Assembly (NCBI RefSeq): GCF_016805985.1
Contig: NZ_CP017661.1
Coordinates: forward strand, 3,038,001 to 3,102,000
Origin: Microbacterium sp. JZ31
Lineage (GTDB): Bacteria > Actinomycetota > Actinomycetes > Actinomycetales > Microbacteriaceae
Direction: 5' to 3'
Length of the DNA stretch: 64,000 bases
Below, piece after piece: positions 53,537 through 62,354 of the stretch (position 1 is the first letter of the stretch; each line of letters begins with the position of its first letter). Below the pieces are notes generated by a model, which saw only the letters and a program-made list of their open reading frames with translations, searched no databases and was not told where the DNA came from. Both the position numbers and the translations under genes were made by a program.

Positions 53537-54547
53537 ATGACAATCCCGATGCGCTTCGGCTACAAGGCGTCGTCCGAGCAGTTCGGGCCGCGAGAGCTGC
53601 TCGACTACGCCGTCCTGGCCGAGGAGATGGGCTTCGACTCGGTGTTCCTGTCCGACCACATGCAGCCGTGGATGCACGACGGCGGCCACGCCCCCGCGGC
53701 GCTGCCCTGGCTCGGCGCCGTGGGCGAGCGCACGCGGCGGGTGCTGCTCGGCACCTCGGTGCTGACCCCGACCTTCCGCTATCACCCTGGCGTCGTGGCG
53801 CAGGCGTTCGGCACGCTCGGCGCGATGCACCCGGGCCGGATGATCCTGGGCGTCGGCACCGGCGAGGCCCTCAACGAGGTCACCCTCGGCCTCGAGTGGC
53901 CGGAGTCCCCCGAGCGCTTCCAGCGCATGAAGGAGGCGATCACGCTCATCCGCGAGCTGTGGACCGGCGAGCGCGTCACCTTCGAGGGCACGTACTACTC
54001 GACGAACAACGCCACGATCTACGACCGCCCCGAGACGCAGGTGCCCATCTACATCGGCGCGTCCGGCCCCGCCGCCACGCGCCTGGCCGGTCGCATGGCG
54101 GACGGCTGGATCACGACGAGCGGCAAGGATCCGTCCCTCTACAACGACACGCTCCTGCCCGCGTTCGAGGAGGGCATCCAGAAGGGCCACCGCTCGCGCG
54201 ACGACGTCGACACCCTGATCGAGGTGAAGGTGTCGTTCCGCCCCGACCTCGACAAGGCCAGGGAGAACACACGGTTCTGGGCGCCGCTCGCCCTGAAGCC
54301 CGAGGAGAAGACGGGCATCCACGACCCGATCGAGATGCAGCGCCGGGCCGAGGAGCTGCCGATCGACCGCGCCGCGTCCCGCTTCATCGTGTCGGACGAC
54401 GTCGAGCAGCACATCGAGGCGATCGCCACCTACGTCGAGCTCGGCTTCCGCCATCTCGTGTTCCACGATCCGGGGCACGACCAGGAGGCCTTCCTGCGCC
54501 TGTACGGCGAGCAGGTGCTCCCGCGCCTGCGCGAGCGGTTCCGTTGA
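53537..54547 (+). CDS. fgd: F420-dependent glucose-6-phosphate dehydrogenase-like protein
   Basis: A 336-residue luciferase-fold enzyme very close in layout to mycobacterial Fgd: FGYKASSEQFGPRELLDYAVLAE, SDHMQPWMHDGGHAPAALPWL with the catalytic-region His and Trp, GTSVLTPTFRYHPGVVAQAF, GVGTGEALNEVT, YIGASGPAATRLAGR, TSGKD and HLVFHDPGHDQEAFL. Fgd oxidises glucose 6-phosphate and hands a hydride to F420, supplying F420H2 to the cell's reductases. AAGGAG lies 7 bp before the ATG, 19 bp after the monooxygenase stop. Its stop overlaps cofC. Confidence 0.9.
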   Translation: MTIPMRFGYKASSEQFGPRELLDYAVLAEEMGFDSVFLSDHMQPWMHDGGHAPAALPWLGAVGERTRRVLLGTSVLTPTFRYHPGVVAQAFGTLGAMHPGRMILGVGTGEALNEVTLGLEWPESPERFQRMKEAITLIRELWTGERVTFEGTYYSTNNATIYDRPETQVPIYIGASGPAATRLAGRMADGWITTSGKDPSLYNDTLLPAFEEGIQKGHRSRDDVDTLIEVKVSFRPDLDKARENTRFWAPLALKPEEKTGIHDPIEMQRRAEELPIDRAASRFIVSDDVEQHIEAIATYVELGFRHLVFHDPGHDQEAFLRLYGEQVLPRLRERFR

Positions 54548-55158
54548 CCGGGAGCTGGACCGTCGTCATCCCCGTCAAGGGATCGACCGGCAAGTCGCGC
54601 CTCGCCCACCCCGACCGCGCCGGGCTCGCCTCGGCGATCGCGCTCGACACGATCGACGCCGTATGCCGTGCCGAGCATGTGGGCGCCGTGGTGGTCGTCA
54701 CCTCGGACGGCGAGCTGGCGCTCCAGGCCGTGAGCGACCCCGGCGGAACGGTCCGACCGACCGTGCGCGTGGTGCCCGACCCCGGCGACGGGCTCAACCC
54801 CGCCGTGGCGGCGGGGCTCGCCGCCGCCGATCCGACCCGGCCGCGGGCCGCGCTGCTCGGCGACCTGCCGGCGCTGGATCCGGCCGATCTCGACGCGGTG
54901 CTCGAGCGCGCGGCGGCGCACGAGCGGGCCTTCGTCGCGGATGTCGAGGGCACGGGCACGACGCTGCTGACGGGACGGCCCGGTGCGGCGCTCGCGCCCG
55001 CGTTCGGCGCGGATTCCGCCGCGCGCCATGCGGCGGCGGGCTTCACGTCCCTGCCCGTCCCCGAGGCGTCCACCGTGCGCCGCGACGTCGACACCGCCGC
55101 GCAGCTGCGCGAAGCGGCCCACCTCGGCCTCGGTCCGCGCACGTCTGCGCTGCTGTAG
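54544..55158 (+). CDS. cofC: CofC/FbiD-type guanylyltransferase of F420 biosynthesis
   Basis: A 204-residue nucleotidyltransferase that activates phosphoenolpyruvate or 2-phospholactate with GTP for F420-0 synthesis. WTVVIPVKGSTGKSRL is the nucleotide-binding start, GAVVVVTSDGELA the second strand, GDGLNPAVAAGLA, RAALLGDLPALDPADLD with the metal-binding Asp, and FGADSAARHAAAG, all diagnostic for CofC. The start is TTG 54544, deduced from the TTGA overlap with the fgd stop. Last gene of the F420 operon. Confidence 0.92.
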   Translation: MTGSWTVVIPVKGSTGKSRLAHPDRAGLASAIALDTIDAVCRAEHVGAVVVVTSDGELALQAVSDPGGTVRPTVRVVPDPGDGLNPAVAAGLAAADPTRPRAALLGDLPALDPADLDAVLERAAAHERAFVADVEGTGTTLLTGRPGAALAPAFGADSAARHAAAGFTSLPVPEASTVRRDVDTAAQLREAAHLGLGPRTSALL

Positions 55159-55224
55159 GGGCCGCACCCGCTCCGGCGGCGGCGCGAGCGAGGCGAGCCG
55201 GCCGGCGGCGGGCGCGGCGCGCGA

Positions 55225-58200
55225 TCAGAGGGTCACGCGCAGCGTCCGTACCTCGAACGGCGTCAGAGCGAGCCCGACCGATCGCCCGTCCACCAGCTCG
55301 ACGGGCGAGCCCAAGTCGTCCTCGATGAGCGACACGGTCCTCACGGACGACACGGCGCGACCGAAGCCGAGCGTCGCCGCCGTCCGGCGGCCGTAGGGCT
55401 CATAGACGCGCACGATGAGATCCCCCGAACGGTCCGCGGCGAGCTTCACCGAGGACACGAGCACACCGTCCGTGGCCTGCACCACCGGCGCGACGGGTGC
55501 GCCGGTCACCGCGCGCGGCGGCATGTTCATCGCGATGCCCGCGGCCGTGGCGGCGCGGATGTCGGCGCCGATCACGAACGCGTAGCGGTGCGTCTGCTCG
55601 CCCTGATCCGTCTCCGGGTCCGGGAACCGCGGTGCGCGCAGGAGCGACAGTCGCACGGTCGTCGTCACGCCCTGCCGGGGCGTGGAGTCCCGCGTGACGT
55701 CGTAGCCGTACGTCGAATCGGTCGTGAGCGCGACGCCGAAGCCCGGCTCCTCGACGTGCACGAAGCGGTGCATCGCGGTCTCGAACTTCGCGGCCTCCCA
55801 GCTCGTGTTCGTGTGCGTCACGCGCCTGGCGTAGCCGAACTGCGTCTCCGCGGCGGTGTGCTCGGCGTGGATGTCGAGCGGGAAGGCGACCTTGAGGAAC
55901 TTCTCCGTCTCGTGCCAGTCCGTGGTCTGCGCGAACTCGAGCGCGCGCGATCCGGCACGCAGCGTGATCCGCTGCGTGAGCGCCGATCGCGAGAAGCGGC
56001 GCGACACGATCACCGAGACGGCCTCGGCGGACTGCTCGACCGTCAGCGATTCGACGGCGCGCAGATCCTGGGCGCGATTGCGGTAGTAGCGGTCGACGTC
56101 CCACGCGTCCCACATGTTCGGGAAGTCCTGATGCAGCTGCAGCAGATTCGCCTCCGCCCCGGCGGGGATCGCGTCCCGTCCGGTCGCGAGATCGACCGCC
56201 GACGTGAGCAGACCCTCGTGGCTGATCGCAACCCGCACGAGCGCGTTCTCCAGCACGTGGCCGCCGTCTCCCGACGAGATCGACACCGATCCGTCCGGAG
56301 CCGCGGGTGCCGACGCCCCGAGCGCCGCGACGCCGGCCTGCGCGATGGGCGCCGCATTGAACACGACGGTCTCGGATCCGTCTGCTGCGAGCGCCGCCAG
56401 GGATCGCTGGATGAGCGCCTCCGCCGCGGCGATCACACGCGCGTACTGCTCCACCGCCTCGCGGTGCACCCACGCGATCGAGGTGCCCGGCAGGATGTCG
56501 TGGAACTGCAGCAGCAGCACCTCCCGCCACAGCGCGTCGAGGTCGTCGTACGGGTAGGCCTCCCCGGTCCAGAACGCGGCCGACGCCGCCCACAGCTCCG
56601 CCTCGACCAGCAGGTGCTCGCTGCGGCGGTTGCCCTGCTTCATCCGGTGCTGGCTGGTGAGTGTGCCGCGATGCAGTTCGAGGTAGAGCTCACCGACCCA
56701 CACGGGCGGCTGCGGCAGCTGCTGCGCCGCGCGGTCGAAGAACGCGTCCGGATGCTCCCACCGCACCTTCGCCGATCCCTCGAGATCCGCCAGGCGCCGG
56801 GCCTTGCCCGTCATCTCGCGCGTCGTGCCGCCGCCGCCGTCTCCCCAGCCCACCGGCGCGATGGACCCGTTCGCGAGACGCGCCTCGCGGAACTGGCGCG
56901 AGGCGCGCGCCACCTCCGACCCCGACAGCTGCGAGCTGTACGTGTCCATGGACGGGAAATGGCTGAGCACCCGCGACCCGTCGATGCCCTCCCACGCGAA
57001 GGTGTGGTGCGGAAACCGGTTCACCTGGTTCCAGGAGATCTTCTGCGTGAAGAACCACTGGAAGCCCGCACGCCGGATCAGCTGGGGCAGCGCGGGCGAG
57101 TAGCCGAACGAGTCGGGCAGCCACACGCCCTGCGGGCGAATCCCGAACTCCTCCTGGAAGAACCGCTGACCGTAGAGGAACTGCCGCGCGATCGCCTCGC
57201 CCGTCGGCATGACGGTGTCCGACTCGACCCACATCCCGCCGAGCGGCAGGAACCGTCCCCCGGCGACCGCCGCCCGCACCTTCTCGTACACCTCGGGGCG
57301 GTGCTGCTTGAGCCACGCGTACTGCTGCGCGCTCGACATCCCGTAGACGAACTCGTCGGTCTCGCCGATCAGGTCCGTCATGGACGATGCCGTACGTGCG
57401 ACCTTGCGGATCGTCTCGCGCACGGGCCACAGCCAGGCGGAGTCGATGTGCGCGTGGCCGATGGCCGAGATCTCGTGTGCCGACGCCTCCGCCGGCGACG
57501 CCAGCGCGGGAGCGAGCGCCGCGCGCGCCGCCGCCGTCGTGCCGGAGAGGTTCTGCAGGTCGAGCACGTCGAGCGCGTCGTCGAGCGCCTGCAGGATGCG
57601 CATGCGCCGGGGGGCGGACGGGGGAAGCTCGGCCTGCAGCTCGAGCAGCACCTCGATGTCGAGCCCGAGCTCGAACATCTCGGCATCGAACACCGCGAGG
57701 TCGACGTGCCGGGTCGTGTACAGCCGGCGCGGCGACGACGTGCGGATGTCGCCCTCCTGGGTCGGCAGGAAGGGGTGGTAATCGAGCAGCACCGGGTTGG
57801 AGGCGGCTTCGATGAAGAACTCGACCCGTTCGCCGCCGGCCGCGACATCCGCGATCCGCACCCACTGGTTGCGGGGATTGAGTGACTTCACCGGCGTCCC
57901 GTCGGACAGGTACACCAGGCCCTCGCACTGGAAGCCGGTCATGTTGACGTCGAAGCCGAGGTCGACGACGGCCTCGACGCGCCGGCCGGCCCACTCGGGC
58001 GGCACGGTGCCGCGCACGCGGAACCAGGTCGTCCCCCACGCGGCGCCCCACGGCGAGCCGACGGTGAACGGCGCGTACTCGAGCGCGAACGCGTCGGCCG
58101 GTGCGATCGGCTCGCCCGGCAGCTCGTGGAACGCGACCTCGAGCGGCAGGCGAAACGCGTGCACCGCCGGCAGGATCCGCTCCTTCAGCACGCGGGTCGC

Positions 58201-58233
58201 GCGCCCGACGCTCAGCGGGATGTCGTCATGCAT
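55225..58233 (-). CDS. Glycoside hydrolase family 38 alpha-mannosidase
   Basis: A 1002-residue enzyme. After an N-terminal beta domain (about 1-240) the catalytic domain begins with GHAHIDSAWLWPVRETIRK, giving the zinc ligands His and Asp; VESDTVMPTGEAIARQFLYGQRFFQEEFG and VWLPDSFGYSPALPQLIRRAG hold the nucleophile Asp and further metal ligands. C-terminal beta domains complete the usual arrangement. No signal peptide, so it acts in the cytosol on imported mannosides. GGAGG lies 10 bp before the ATG. It is followed upstream by a GntR regulator and a ROK protein, which suggests a sugar-use cluster. Confidence 0.93.
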   Translation of the reverse strand: MHDDIPLSVGRATRVLKERILPAVHAFRLPLEVAFHELPGEPIAPADAFALEYAPFTVGSPWGAAWGTTWFRVRGTVPPEWAGRRVEAVVDLGFDVNMTGFQCEGLVYLSDGTPVKSLNPRNQWVRIADVAAGGERVEFFIEAASNPVLLDYHPFLPTQEGDIRTSSPRRLYTTRHVDLAVFDAEMFELGLDIEVLLELQAELPPSAPRRMRILQALDDALDVLDLQNLSGTTAAARAALAPALASPAEASAHEISAIGHAHIDSAWLWPVRETIRKVARTASSMTDLIGETDEFVYGMSSAQQYAWLKQHRPEVYEKVRAAVAGGRFLPLGGMWVESDTVMPTGEAIARQFLYGQRFFQEEFGIRPQGVWLPDSFGYSPALPQLIRRAGFQWFFTQKISWNQVNRFPHHTFAWEGIDGSRVLSHFPSMDTYSSQLSGSEVARASRQFREARLANGSIAPVGWGDGGGGTTREMTGKARRLADLEGSAKVRWEHPDAFFDRAAQQLPQPPVWVGELYLELHRGTLTSQHRMKQGNRRSEHLLVEAELWAASAAFWTGEAYPYDDLDALWREVLLLQFHDILPGTSIAWVHREAVEQYARVIAAAEALIQRSLAALAADGSETVVFNAAPIAQAGVAALGASAPAAPDGSVSISSGDGGHVLENALVRVAISHEGLLTSAVDLATGRDAIPAGAEANLLQLHQDFPNMWDAWDVDRYYRNRAQDLRAVESLTVEQSAEAVSVIVSRRFSRSALTQRITLRAGSRALEFAQTTDWHETEKFLKVAFPLDIHAEHTAAETQFGYARRVTHTNTSWEAAKFETAMHRFVHVEEPGFGVALTTDSTYGYDVTRDSTPRQGVTTTVRLSLLRAPRFPDPETDQGEQTHRYAFVIGADIRAATAAGIAMNMPPRAVTGAPVAPVVQATDGVLVSSVKLAADRSGDLIVRVYEPYGRRTAATLGFGRAVSSVRTVSLIEDDLGSPVELVDGRSVGLALTPFEVRTLRVTL

Positions 58234-58364
58234 ATGCGTGATCCTCCGGATCGGCCGACGGGCGGGCAGTGATGCCGGGTTCGAGGATGTCAGATGAAGC
58301 GGTCGTTACGCGGGCCGACAGACCGGTACGAGCGGCCCGCGGGTCGGGGTCACCGCCCGGCCGC

Positions 58365-59021
58365 TCAGCCGGCCCGCTCTCCTGCCGCGATCGCGCCCAG
58401 CACCGCCGCGCGGATCGACGCGAGATGCGCGCGCATCGCCTCGGCGGCCGCCTCGGCCGATCCGGATGCGAGCGCCTCGACGATGCGCTCGTGCTCCTCG
58501 ACCTCCTGCTTCGGCGTCCGGAAGCGCCGCATGCCGGTCAGGATGTGATGTGCACGCGAGGTCTCGTCGAGAGGCCGGGAGATCGCCTCCGCGAGCCGGA
58601 CGTTGCCCGAGGCGGCCGCGATCGCGCTGTGGAAGACGCGCGCGTCCTCCACCGCCTCGAGCGGCTCGGCACCTGCCCGGTCGTTCTGCCGGCGGATCAT
58701 GCCCCGCAGGTCCTCCAGCTGGTCGGGCGTGATGCGCGCGGCCGCCTCGGCCGCCGCGTGCGGCTCGAGCAGGTCGCGCAGCGTGAGCACCTCCTCGACG
58801 TCGCGCAGCGCCATGGGGCGCACGAGATAGCCCTTCTTGGGCAGCACCACCACGAGTCCCTCGCTCGCCAGCCGGCCCAGCGCCTCGCGCACGGGCGTCT
58901 TCGACACCCCGAACTCCTCGGCGAGACGGGGCTCGACGATCATCGAACCGGGCTCGAACGCTCCGATCAGGATGCGGGCGCGCAGGTCGTCGGTCAGTCG
59001 ATCCGTCAGCGATCCAGCCAC
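58365..59021 (-). CDS. GntR family regulator (FadR/FCD subgroup)
   Basis: A 218-residue regulator. The winged helix contains DDLRARILIGAFEPGSMIVEPRLAEEFGVSKTPVREALGRLASEGLV, with the GVSKTPVREAL recognition helix; the all-helical FCD effector domain carries the metal-binding residues in RDLLEPHAA, DARVFHSAIAAASGN and a late EHERIVEAL His. It probably controls the mannosidase gene 131 bp downstream on the same strand. The GTG start has GGAGGG 8 bp upstream. Confidence 0.9.
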   Translation of the reverse strand: MAGSLTDRLTDDLRARILIGAFEPGSMIVEPRLAEEFGVSKTPVREALGRLASEGLVVVLPKKGYLVRPMALRDVEEVLTLRDLLEPHAAAEAAARITPDQLEDLRGMIRRQNDRAGAEPLEAVEDARVFHSAIAAASGNVRLAEAISRPLDETSRAHHILTGMRRFRTPKQEVEEHERIVEALASGSAEAAAEAMRAHLASIRAAVLGAIAAGERAG

Positions 59022-59165
59022 GTCGCCCTCCGTCGCCTCGTGAGTCCGCCCGTCCGCGGGAACACAGTCATATCATCCGCGAGGCCCCGGCGCGGCGACC
59101 CGATCGTTTCGACTCATGGCCGACGGCTCGACCGCCGGCGCAGCACGGCGAGCGGCGCGGGCAGG

Positions 59166-59225
59166 CGGCGCGGCGGCCAGCGGCGCGGCGGCCAGCGGCG
59201 CGGCGGCCAGCGGCGCGGCGGCTCA
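59166..59225. repeat. 15-bp tandem repeat abutting the ROK stop codon
   Basis: CGGCGCGGCGGCCAG is repeated perfectly three times (59166-59210) and once imperfectly (59211-59225); the last copy includes the ROK stop codon. It fills part of the 201-bp gap between the ROK and GntR genes; the rest of the gap shows nothing clear. Probably a slippage-prone variable repeat. Confidence 0.8.
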
Positions 59226-60125
59226 GCGCAGCACGAGAGCCGCGGCACCCACCAGCGGGCCCTCGTCGCCCAGCGCACTGCGGACGACGCGGGTCGCCTG
59301 CGCGTACGGAAGGACGGCCGTCCGGGCCAGCGCCGCGGCCACGAGATCGACGTAGTCGTCCGACACCCGGGAGAAGCCGCCGCTGATCGCGATGACCTCC
59401 AGGTCGAGCAGGGTCGAGGCGTTCGCGAGACCGAGGCCGACGGTCGCGGCCGAGCGCTCGATCGCGGCGCGCGCGATCCCGCCGCCGGCGGCGGCGTCGC
59501 GCGCGATGTCCTCCCCCGTCTTCCCCGCCCAGCCCTGATCCTGTGCCCAGCGAACGCTCGCCGGGCCCGACGCGATCTGCTCGAGCGTGAGGTCGCCGAT
59601 CACGGTCTGGCCGAGATGCCCGGCATTGCCGGTCGCGCCGCCGATGGGCGTGCCGTCGATCACGATGCCGCCGCCGACGCCGGTCGACACGACGATCGAC
59701 AGCGACGCCCGCGTCCCCGCGGCGGCGCCGATCCACGACTCCGCGAGCGCGAGACATCCGCCGTCGTGGCCCAGCCGCGTGCGAAGGTCGTCGCGTCCGG
59801 TGACGTCGGTCGCGACCCGGTGCGCCGTACCGGCGAGGGCGTACCCGTGCAGCTGCGGCATGTTGACGGGGTGGATCGCACCCGAGACGCGGTCGATCGG
59901 GCCCGCGCTGCCGATCCCCACGCCGGCGAGCTCGGCGTCGGCGGGCAGGTGAGCGAGGGCGTGCGAGGCCGTGGCGGCGATCGCCGCGTCGAGGTCGTCC
60001 GCCGTCGCGGCGGGTCCCGTGGGACGGCGGTTGCGGCTGGCGGCGAGGACCGATCCGTCCTCCGCGACGAGCGCCGCGTCGAGCTTCGTGCCGCCCAGAT
60101 CGAGGGCGAGGGCGTAGCGCGGCAT
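59223..60125 (-). CDS. ROK family sugar kinase-like protein lacking the zinc motif
   Basis: A 300-residue ROK protein. ALALDLGGTKLDAALV is the phosphate-1 ATP loop, GVGIGSAGPID, the catalytic HDGGCLALAE (where D of G-H-D normally acts) and VVSTGVGGGIVIDG follow, and GHLGQTVI marks the ROK segment. The C-x-C-G-x-x-G-C zinc motif normally after the G-H is missing: the text goes from GQTVIGDL straight to TLEQIASGP. Such forms exist among ROK proteins, but the loss may change activity. It follows pyrE by 13 bp and is probably cotranscribed with it; the sugar is unknown. Confidence 0.85.
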   Translation of the reverse strand: MPRYALALDLGGTKLDAALVAEDGSVLAASRNRRPTGPAATADDLDAAIAATASHALAHLPADAELAGVGIGSAGPIDRVSGAIHPVNMPQLHGYALAGTAHRVATDVTGRDDLRTRLGHDGGCLALAESWIGAAAGTRASLSIVVSTGVGGGIVIDGTPIGGATGNAGHLGQTVIGDLTLEQIASGPASVRWAQDQGWAGKTGEDIARDAAAGGGIARAAIERSAATVGLGLANASTLLDLEVIAISGGFSRVSDDYVDLVAAALARTAVLPYAQATRVVRSALGDEGPLVGAAALVLR

Positions 60126-60138
60126 GGCTTCTACGCGG

Positions 60139-60714
60139 TCACTGCGGGTCGAGGCCGAGGTCGGTCAGCCCGACCGCCGCACGCCACTCGAGACCCTCGG
60201 CCTCGATCGCTGCCTGCGCGCCGGTCGAGCGGTCGACGATCACCGCGACCGCGACGACCTCCGCGCCCTCGCGCCGCAGCGCCTCGACGGCCTTGAGGGC
60301 CGACTGACCGGTGGTCGAGGTGTCCTCGACCACCACGACGCGCTTGCCCTTCACGTCCGCGCCCTCGATCTGCCGGCCGCGGCCGTGATCCTTCGGCTCC
60401 TTGCGCACGACGAACGCGTCGAGCGGACGATCCGTGCGCGCCGACTCGTGCATCACGGCGTTCGCGATCGGATCGGCCCCCAGCGTCAGCCCTCCGACGG
60501 CCACGACGTCGGGGATGTCGGCGATCAGGTCGAGCATGATGCGCCCGATCGCGGGGGCCGCGCGGTGGTCGAGCGTGAGCTTGCGCATGTCGACGTAGTA
60601 GGTGGCCTTCTTGCCGCTCGAGAGCGTGAAGTCGCCGTGGAACACGGCCTCGTCCTGGATCAGGCGGATGAGCGCCTGGCGGTCGGCGTCGAGTTCGGGC
60701 GTGGATGCGGCCAT
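60139..60714 (-). CDS. pyrE: Orotate phosphoribosyltransferase
   Basis: A 191-residue enzyme converting orotate and PRPP to orotidine monophosphate in pyrimidine synthesis. FTLSSGKKATYYVDMRKLTL is the substrate-binding opening, GLTLGADPIANAV the phosphate loop, AFVVRKEPKDHGRGRQIEG the flexible catalytic loop and KRVVVVEDTSTTGQSAL the PRPP motif. TAGACT at 60727-60722 lies eight bases before the ATG, so the mRNA is probably leaderless; the region is shared with the divergent xthA promoter. Confidence 0.96.
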   Translation of the reverse strand: MAASTPELDADRQALIRLIQDEAVFHGDFTLSSGKKATYYVDMRKLTLDHRAAPAIGRIMLDLIADIPDVVAVGGLTLGADPIANAVMHESARTDRPLDAFVVRKEPKDHGRGRQIEGADVKGKRVVVVEDTSTTGQSALKAVEALRREGAEVVAVAVIVDRSTGAQAAIEAEGLEWRAAVGLTDLGLDPQ

Positions 60715-60798
60715 GAGGGCAAGTCTAGAAGCGGCCTCAGCGGCGGGCGAACGCAGAGCGCGGCGTGCACGTCCGAGCCCCGATCTAGGCTGGAGTCC
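60715..60798. promoter_or_regulatory. Divergent leaderless promoters of pyrE and xthA
   Basis: In this 84-bp gap TAGACT (60727-60722, minus) and TAGGCT (60786-60791, plus) each end eight bases before the ATG of pyrE and xthA. This mirrors the arrangement at 2687-2780. Confidence 0.6.
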
Positions 60799-61644
60799 AT
60801 GCGGCTTGCCACCTGGAATGTGAACTCGATCCGCGCCCGCGTGGGACGCATCGTCGCCTTCGCCGAGCGCGAGCACATCGACGTGCTGGCGATGCAGGAG
60901 ATCAAATGCAAGCCCGAGCAGTTCCCCTACGCGGAGTTCGAGGCGGCGGGCTATCACGTCGAGGCACACGGCCTGAACCAGTGGAACGGCGTCGCCATCG
61001 CGAGCCGCGAGCCGATCGAGGACGTGGAGTATGCCTTCACCGGCATGCCCGGCTTCCTCAAGGACCACGACGGGCCCGATGCGCCGCAGGAGGCGCGCGC
61101 GATCGGGGCCACGGTCGGCGGAGTGCGCGTGTGGAGCCTGTACGTGCCGAACGGACGCTCGCTGCACGACCCGCACTACGTCTACAAGCTGCACTGGCTG
61201 AAGGCGCTCGAGGAGCACACCCGGCAGGCGCTCGCGGCGCAGCCCGACCTGCCGCTCGCCCTGGTCGGCGACTTCAACATCGCCCCGACGGACGCCGACA
61301 ACGGCGATCCGCAGGTTGTCGAGGGCGCCACGACGCACGTCTCCCCCGCCGAGCGCGCGGCGTTCGCCGCGCTGGAGTCGGCAGGCGTGAGCGACGTCGT
61401 GCGGCCGCTGGTGCCCGAGGGCTACACGTACTGGGACTACAAGGCGCTGAAGTTCCCGCGCAACCAGGGGCTCCGCATCGACTTCATCCTCGGCTCCCGC
61501 GCCCTGGCCGACGCCGTGACGGGCGCCGCGATCCACCGGGATGAGCGCAAGGGCGACGCTCCCAGCGACCATGTTCCCGTGGTCGTCGATCTCGACTTCC
61601 CGGCCGCGGACGAGGACGACGACGTCCCGATGATCTTCGGCTGA
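60799..61644 (+). CDS. xthA: Exodeoxyribonuclease III
   Basis: A 281-residue AP endonuclease/3'-5' exonuclease of base-excision repair. MRLATWNVNSIRARVGRI, LAMQEIKCKPEQFP (catalytic Glu), SLYVPNGRSL (Tyr), LVGDFNIAP (Asp and Asn), and the final SDHVPVVVDLD (His) supply the full active site. TAGGCT at 60786-60791 lies eight bases before the ATG. The C-terminus carries an acidic extension (AADEDDD). Convergent with the HxlR gene. Confidence 0.95.
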   Translation: MRLATWNVNSIRARVGRIVAFAEREHIDVLAMQEIKCKPEQFPYAEFEAAGYHVEAHGLNQWNGVAIASREPIEDVEYAFTGMPGFLKDHDGPDAPQEARAIGATVGGVRVWSLYVPNGRSLHDPHYVYKLHWLKALEEHTRQALAAQPDLPLALVGDFNIAPTDADNGDPQVVEGATTHVSPAERAAFAALESAGVSDVVRPLVPEGYTYWDYKALKFPRNQGLRIDFILGSRALADAVTGAAIHRDERKGDAPSDHVPVVVDLDFPAADEDDDVPMIFG

Positions 61645-61654
61645 CGCGCGACCC

Positions 61655-62350
61655 TCAGGCGGCGCGAGCGCCGGGGTCGATGTGGAACGTGGCGGCGAAC
61701 CGCTCGAGCAGCACGGGATCGCCGTCGACGACGACCACGTGCCCCTGCTCGATCGCGTCGAAGGGCGCCAGCTCCCCCGAGATGACACGTCGGATCGCGG
61801 GGCCGGCGGCGATCCGGATGTCCGGCTCCCCCTCGGGCAGCACGCCGCCGACGGGCGGCGCCGCGGGAGCGATCTGCCAGACCTCCAGCGTTCCTTCGGC
61901 GACACGCGCCCCGAGGGTCACGGGTCCGACGCCCAGCTCGTATGTCGTCGACGGCATGTCGGCCGCCGCCACCGGCTGGAACGCCGTGCGCAGCGCCATG
62001 GTGAGCGAGTCGGCGGTGACGACGTCACCCTCCGCCGGGTCGCCCATGCGCTGGAATCCCCAGCGTCCGAGCGCGAGCACGATCGGCTCGAGCTCGCGCC
62101 CGTAGGGGGTCAGCTCGTAGACCAGCCCGCATCGCGGGATCGGCACGCGGCGCACCACCCCGCCGTCCTGCAGCTCCTTCAGGCGGGTGCTGAGGATGTT
62201 CGTGGGAATCCGGGGCAGTCCCTGCTTCAAGTCGGTGTAGCGCCGCGGCCCGACGAGCAGGTCGCGGATGATGAGCAGCGCCCACCGCTCCGCGACCAGC
62301 TCGACCGCCGTCGTGACGCCGCAGTACTGCCCGTAGCTGCGCGTTGCCAA
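61655..62350 (-). CDS. HxlR family winged-helix regulator with C-terminal SCP2-like domain
   Basis: A 231-residue protein. The winged helix reads YCGVTTAVELVAERWALLIIRDLLVGPRRYTDLKQGLPRIPTNILSTRLKELQ, a close match to HxlR regulators, followed by CGLVYELTPYGRELEPIV. The C-terminal 115 residues form a further alpha/beta domain resembling the SCP2-like effector part seen in some members. The Cys at residue 10 is the redox or aldehyde-sensing position in some HxlR proteins. TTG 62350 is the likely start, 4 bp after the VOC stop, so it probably regulates its own operon. Confidence 0.85.
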   Translation of the reverse strand: MATRSYGQYCGVTTAVELVAERWALLIIRDLLVGPRRYTDLKQGLPRIPTNILSTRLKELQDGGVVRRVPIPRCGLVYELTPYGRELEPIVLALGRWGFQRMGDPAEGDVVTADSLTMALRTAFQPVAAADMPSTTYELGVGPVTLGARVAEGTLEVWQIAPAAPPVGGVLPEGEPDIRIAAGPAIRRVISGELAPFDAIEQGHVVVVDGDPVLLERFAATFHIDPGARAA

Positions 62351-62354
62351 CGAC

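Noticed and set aside
59166..59225. Short repeats as a possible CRISPR array
   Set aside because: Units are 15 bp and directly adjacent, without spacers, and no cas gene is present.
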